Below are positions 62,856 through 64,000 of a stretch of 64,000 bases of DNA, piece after piece. Positions within the stretch are counted from its first letter, which is position 1; every line of letters begins with the position of its first letter. The stretch is from contig NZ_JAEQMY010000018.1 in NCBI RefSeq assembly GCF_016743775.1, forward strand, positions 27,480 through 91,479, given 5' to 3'. A program made the position numbers and the translations under genes. Origin of the DNA: Microvirga aerilata (GTDB lineage Bacteria; Pseudomonadota; Alphaproteobacteria; Rhizobiales; Beijerinckiaceae). The notes under the pieces were generated by a model. It was not told the DNA's origin. It saw only the letters and a program-made list of their open reading frames with translations, and ran no database searches.

Positions 62856-64000
62856 ATGAATTCAAATTTCCGCAACTTCGCCTTGTGGGTCGTCATCTTC
62901 CTCCTGGTGCTGGCGCTCGTGACCCTTTTCCAGAGCCCCGGCCAGCGTGGCGGCGGCAGCGACATCGCCTACAGCCAGCTTCTCAGCGAGGCCGATGCCG
63001 GGCGCATCACCAGCGTCGTCATCTCCGGCCCGGAGATCAGCGGCACCTATACGGATGGCCGCTCCTTCACGACCTACGCGCCGAGCGACCCGATGCTGGT
63101 CACGAAGCTGCAGCAGAAGGGCGTGCAGATCACGGCCCGTCCGCAGTCGGATTCGACCCCCTGGTTCATCGCGGTGCTCATGAACATCCTGCCCATCGCG
63201 CTCTTCATCGGCGCCTGGGTGTTCCTCTCGCGCCAGATGCAGAGCGGCGCCGGCCGGGCCATGGGCTTCGGCAAGTCCAAGGCGAAGCTGCTGACGGAAG
63301 CGCATGGCCGCGTCACCTTCGACGACGTGGCCGGCATCGACGAGGCCAAGGAAGACCTGCAGGAGGTCGTGGAGTTCCTGCGCGATCCCCAGAAGTTCCA
63401 GCGCCTCGGCGGCCGCATCCCCCGCGGCGTGCTGCTCGTCGGCCCTCCCGGCACCGGTAAGACCCTGACGGCGCGAGCCGTGGCAGGCGAGGCCAATGTG
63501 CCGTTCTTCACCATCTCGGGCTCCGACTTCGTCGAGATGTTCGTGGGTGTCGGCGCCTCCCGCGTGCGCGACATGTTCGAGCAGGCCAAGAAGAACGCCC
63601 CCTGCATCATCTTCATCGACGAGATCGACGCGGTCGGCCGCCATCGCGGCGCAGGCTTAGGGGGCGGCAACGACGAGCGCGAGCAGACCCTCAACCAGCT
63701 GCTGGTCGAGATGGACGGCTTCGAGGCCAACGAGGGCGTGATCATCATCGCCGCCACCAACCGTCCCGACGTGCTCGACCCGGCGCTTCTGCGCCCCGGC
63801 CGCTTCGACCGCCAGATCGTCGTGCCCAACCCGGACGTCACCGGCCGCGAGAAGATCCTGCGCGTCCATGTGCGCAAGGTGCCGCTGGCTCCCGACGTGG
63901 ACCTGAAGGTGATAGCCCGCGGTACCCCCGGCTTCTCGGGCGCCGATCTCATGAACCTCGTCAACGAGTCGGCCCTGCTGGCGGCCCGCCGCGGCAAGCG
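62856..64000 (+). CDS. ftsH: ATP-dependent zinc metalloprotease FtsH, 3'-truncated by window edge
   Basis: Membrane AAA+ protease; the first 381 codons are present. It starts [20 protein letters not shown] with helix one at about 8-24, a periplasmic segment, helix two at about 107-125, then the AAA module: Walker A GPPGTGKT (about 195-202), Walker [10 protein letters not shown], the second region of homology [19 protein letters not shown]. The HEXXH protease site lies beyond the window. The 152-bp gap after tilS must hold its promoter. No strong ribosome site is seen before ATG 62856. Confidence 0.97.
   Translation, partial: MNSNFRNFALWVVIFLLVLALVTLFQSPGQRGGGSDIAYSQLLSEADAGRITSVVISGPEISGTYTDGRSFTTYAPSDPMLVTKLQQKGVQITARPQSDSTPWFIAVLMNILPIALFIGAWVFLSRQMQSGAGRAMGFGKSKAKLLTEAHGRVTFDDVAGIDEAKEDLQEVVEFLRDPQKFQRLGGRIPRGVLLVGPPGTGKTLTARAVAGEANVPFFTISGSDFVEMFVGVGASRVRDMFEQAKKNAPCIIFIDEIDAVGRHRGAGLGGGNDEREQTLNQLLVEMDGFEANEGVIIIAATNRPDVLDPALLRPGRFDRQIVVPNPDVTGREKILRVHVRKVPLAPDVDLKVIARGTPGFSGADLMNLVNESALLAARRGK

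Overview
The window is a GC-rich, densely coded chromosomal segment of an alphaproteobacterium, most likely a member of the Hyphomicrobiales (Rhizobiales) close to Methylobacteriaceae such as Microvirga. This placement is inferred from gene content (TrcR/DUF1013, DUF1465, DUF1192, DUF2852, DUF4164, DUF3606, HWE and HisKA_2 kinases), from gene order (fba-pgk-gap-tkt; ruvCAB-ybgC-tolQRAB-pal-cpoB-tilS-ftsH), from CtrA-type boxes and from short intergenic repeats of a kind common in this order. It is not based on a database search. No phage, insertion sequence, CRISPR array, tRNA or rRNA was seen.

Positions 1-12,600 are mixed housekeeping and accessory genes: the 3' end of msrA, a MepA-type endopeptidase, a membrane-tailed SDR, a PRC-barrel protein, a histone-H1-like Lys/Ala/Ser protein, an EamA transporter translationally coupled to a small RecD-like helicase, a TRAP solute-binding protein without its permease, a lytic transglycosylase, an ArsC-like reductase, a second SDR and an MFS transporter. 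Positions 12,800-24,600 hold lepA, an orphan nucleotidyltransferase, a SulP transporter, two membrane-bound HisKA_2/HWE sensor kinases on either side of a secreted alpha/beta hydrolase, and hrcA. Positions 24,700-38,600 carry rph-rdgB, a DUF2852/TetR pair with a strong operator-like palindrome, the cell-cycle regulator trcR, a quinone oxidoreductase, DUF1192 and DUF1465 genes with CtrA-like boxes, rpmE, an MsbA-like ABC exporter, a MotA-like/OmpA-like envelope motor pair, suhB, and a SEL1-repeat protein overlapping a divergent ThiE-like protein.

Positions 38,900-44,400 are a glycolysis/Calvin-type block on the minus strand (tkt, gap, pgk, fba, in transcription order). Divergent from it lie a DUF4164 gene, zapA, a GNAT gene, 6S RNA upstream of the 5-formyltetrahydrofolate cyclo-ligase gene, a YmdB-like phosphoesterase, exoD and yebC. 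From 50,100 to the end is the Holliday-junction operon ruvC-ruvA-ruvB followed by the Tol-Pal envelope machine. A minus-strand HdeD-like and phospholipase-D-like pair splits tolB from pal; cpoB, tilS and the 5' part of ftsH follow.

Intergenic space is rich in short dispersed repeats. R1 has five copies of about 100 bp bounded by TGTCAT/ATGACA. R2 has three copies plus a half. R3 has two copies plus a related core. R4 is a CCTCCCC-type element with two full copies and several fragments. One R4 copy lies between ruvB and ybgC and is open in the ybgC frame. I found no clear new multi-gene system. The best leads are the TetR operator palindrome, the CtrA boxes at the DUF1465 gene, the repeat-extended YbgC, the [12 protein letters not shown] motor pair and the divergent ThiE-like/SEL1 pair.
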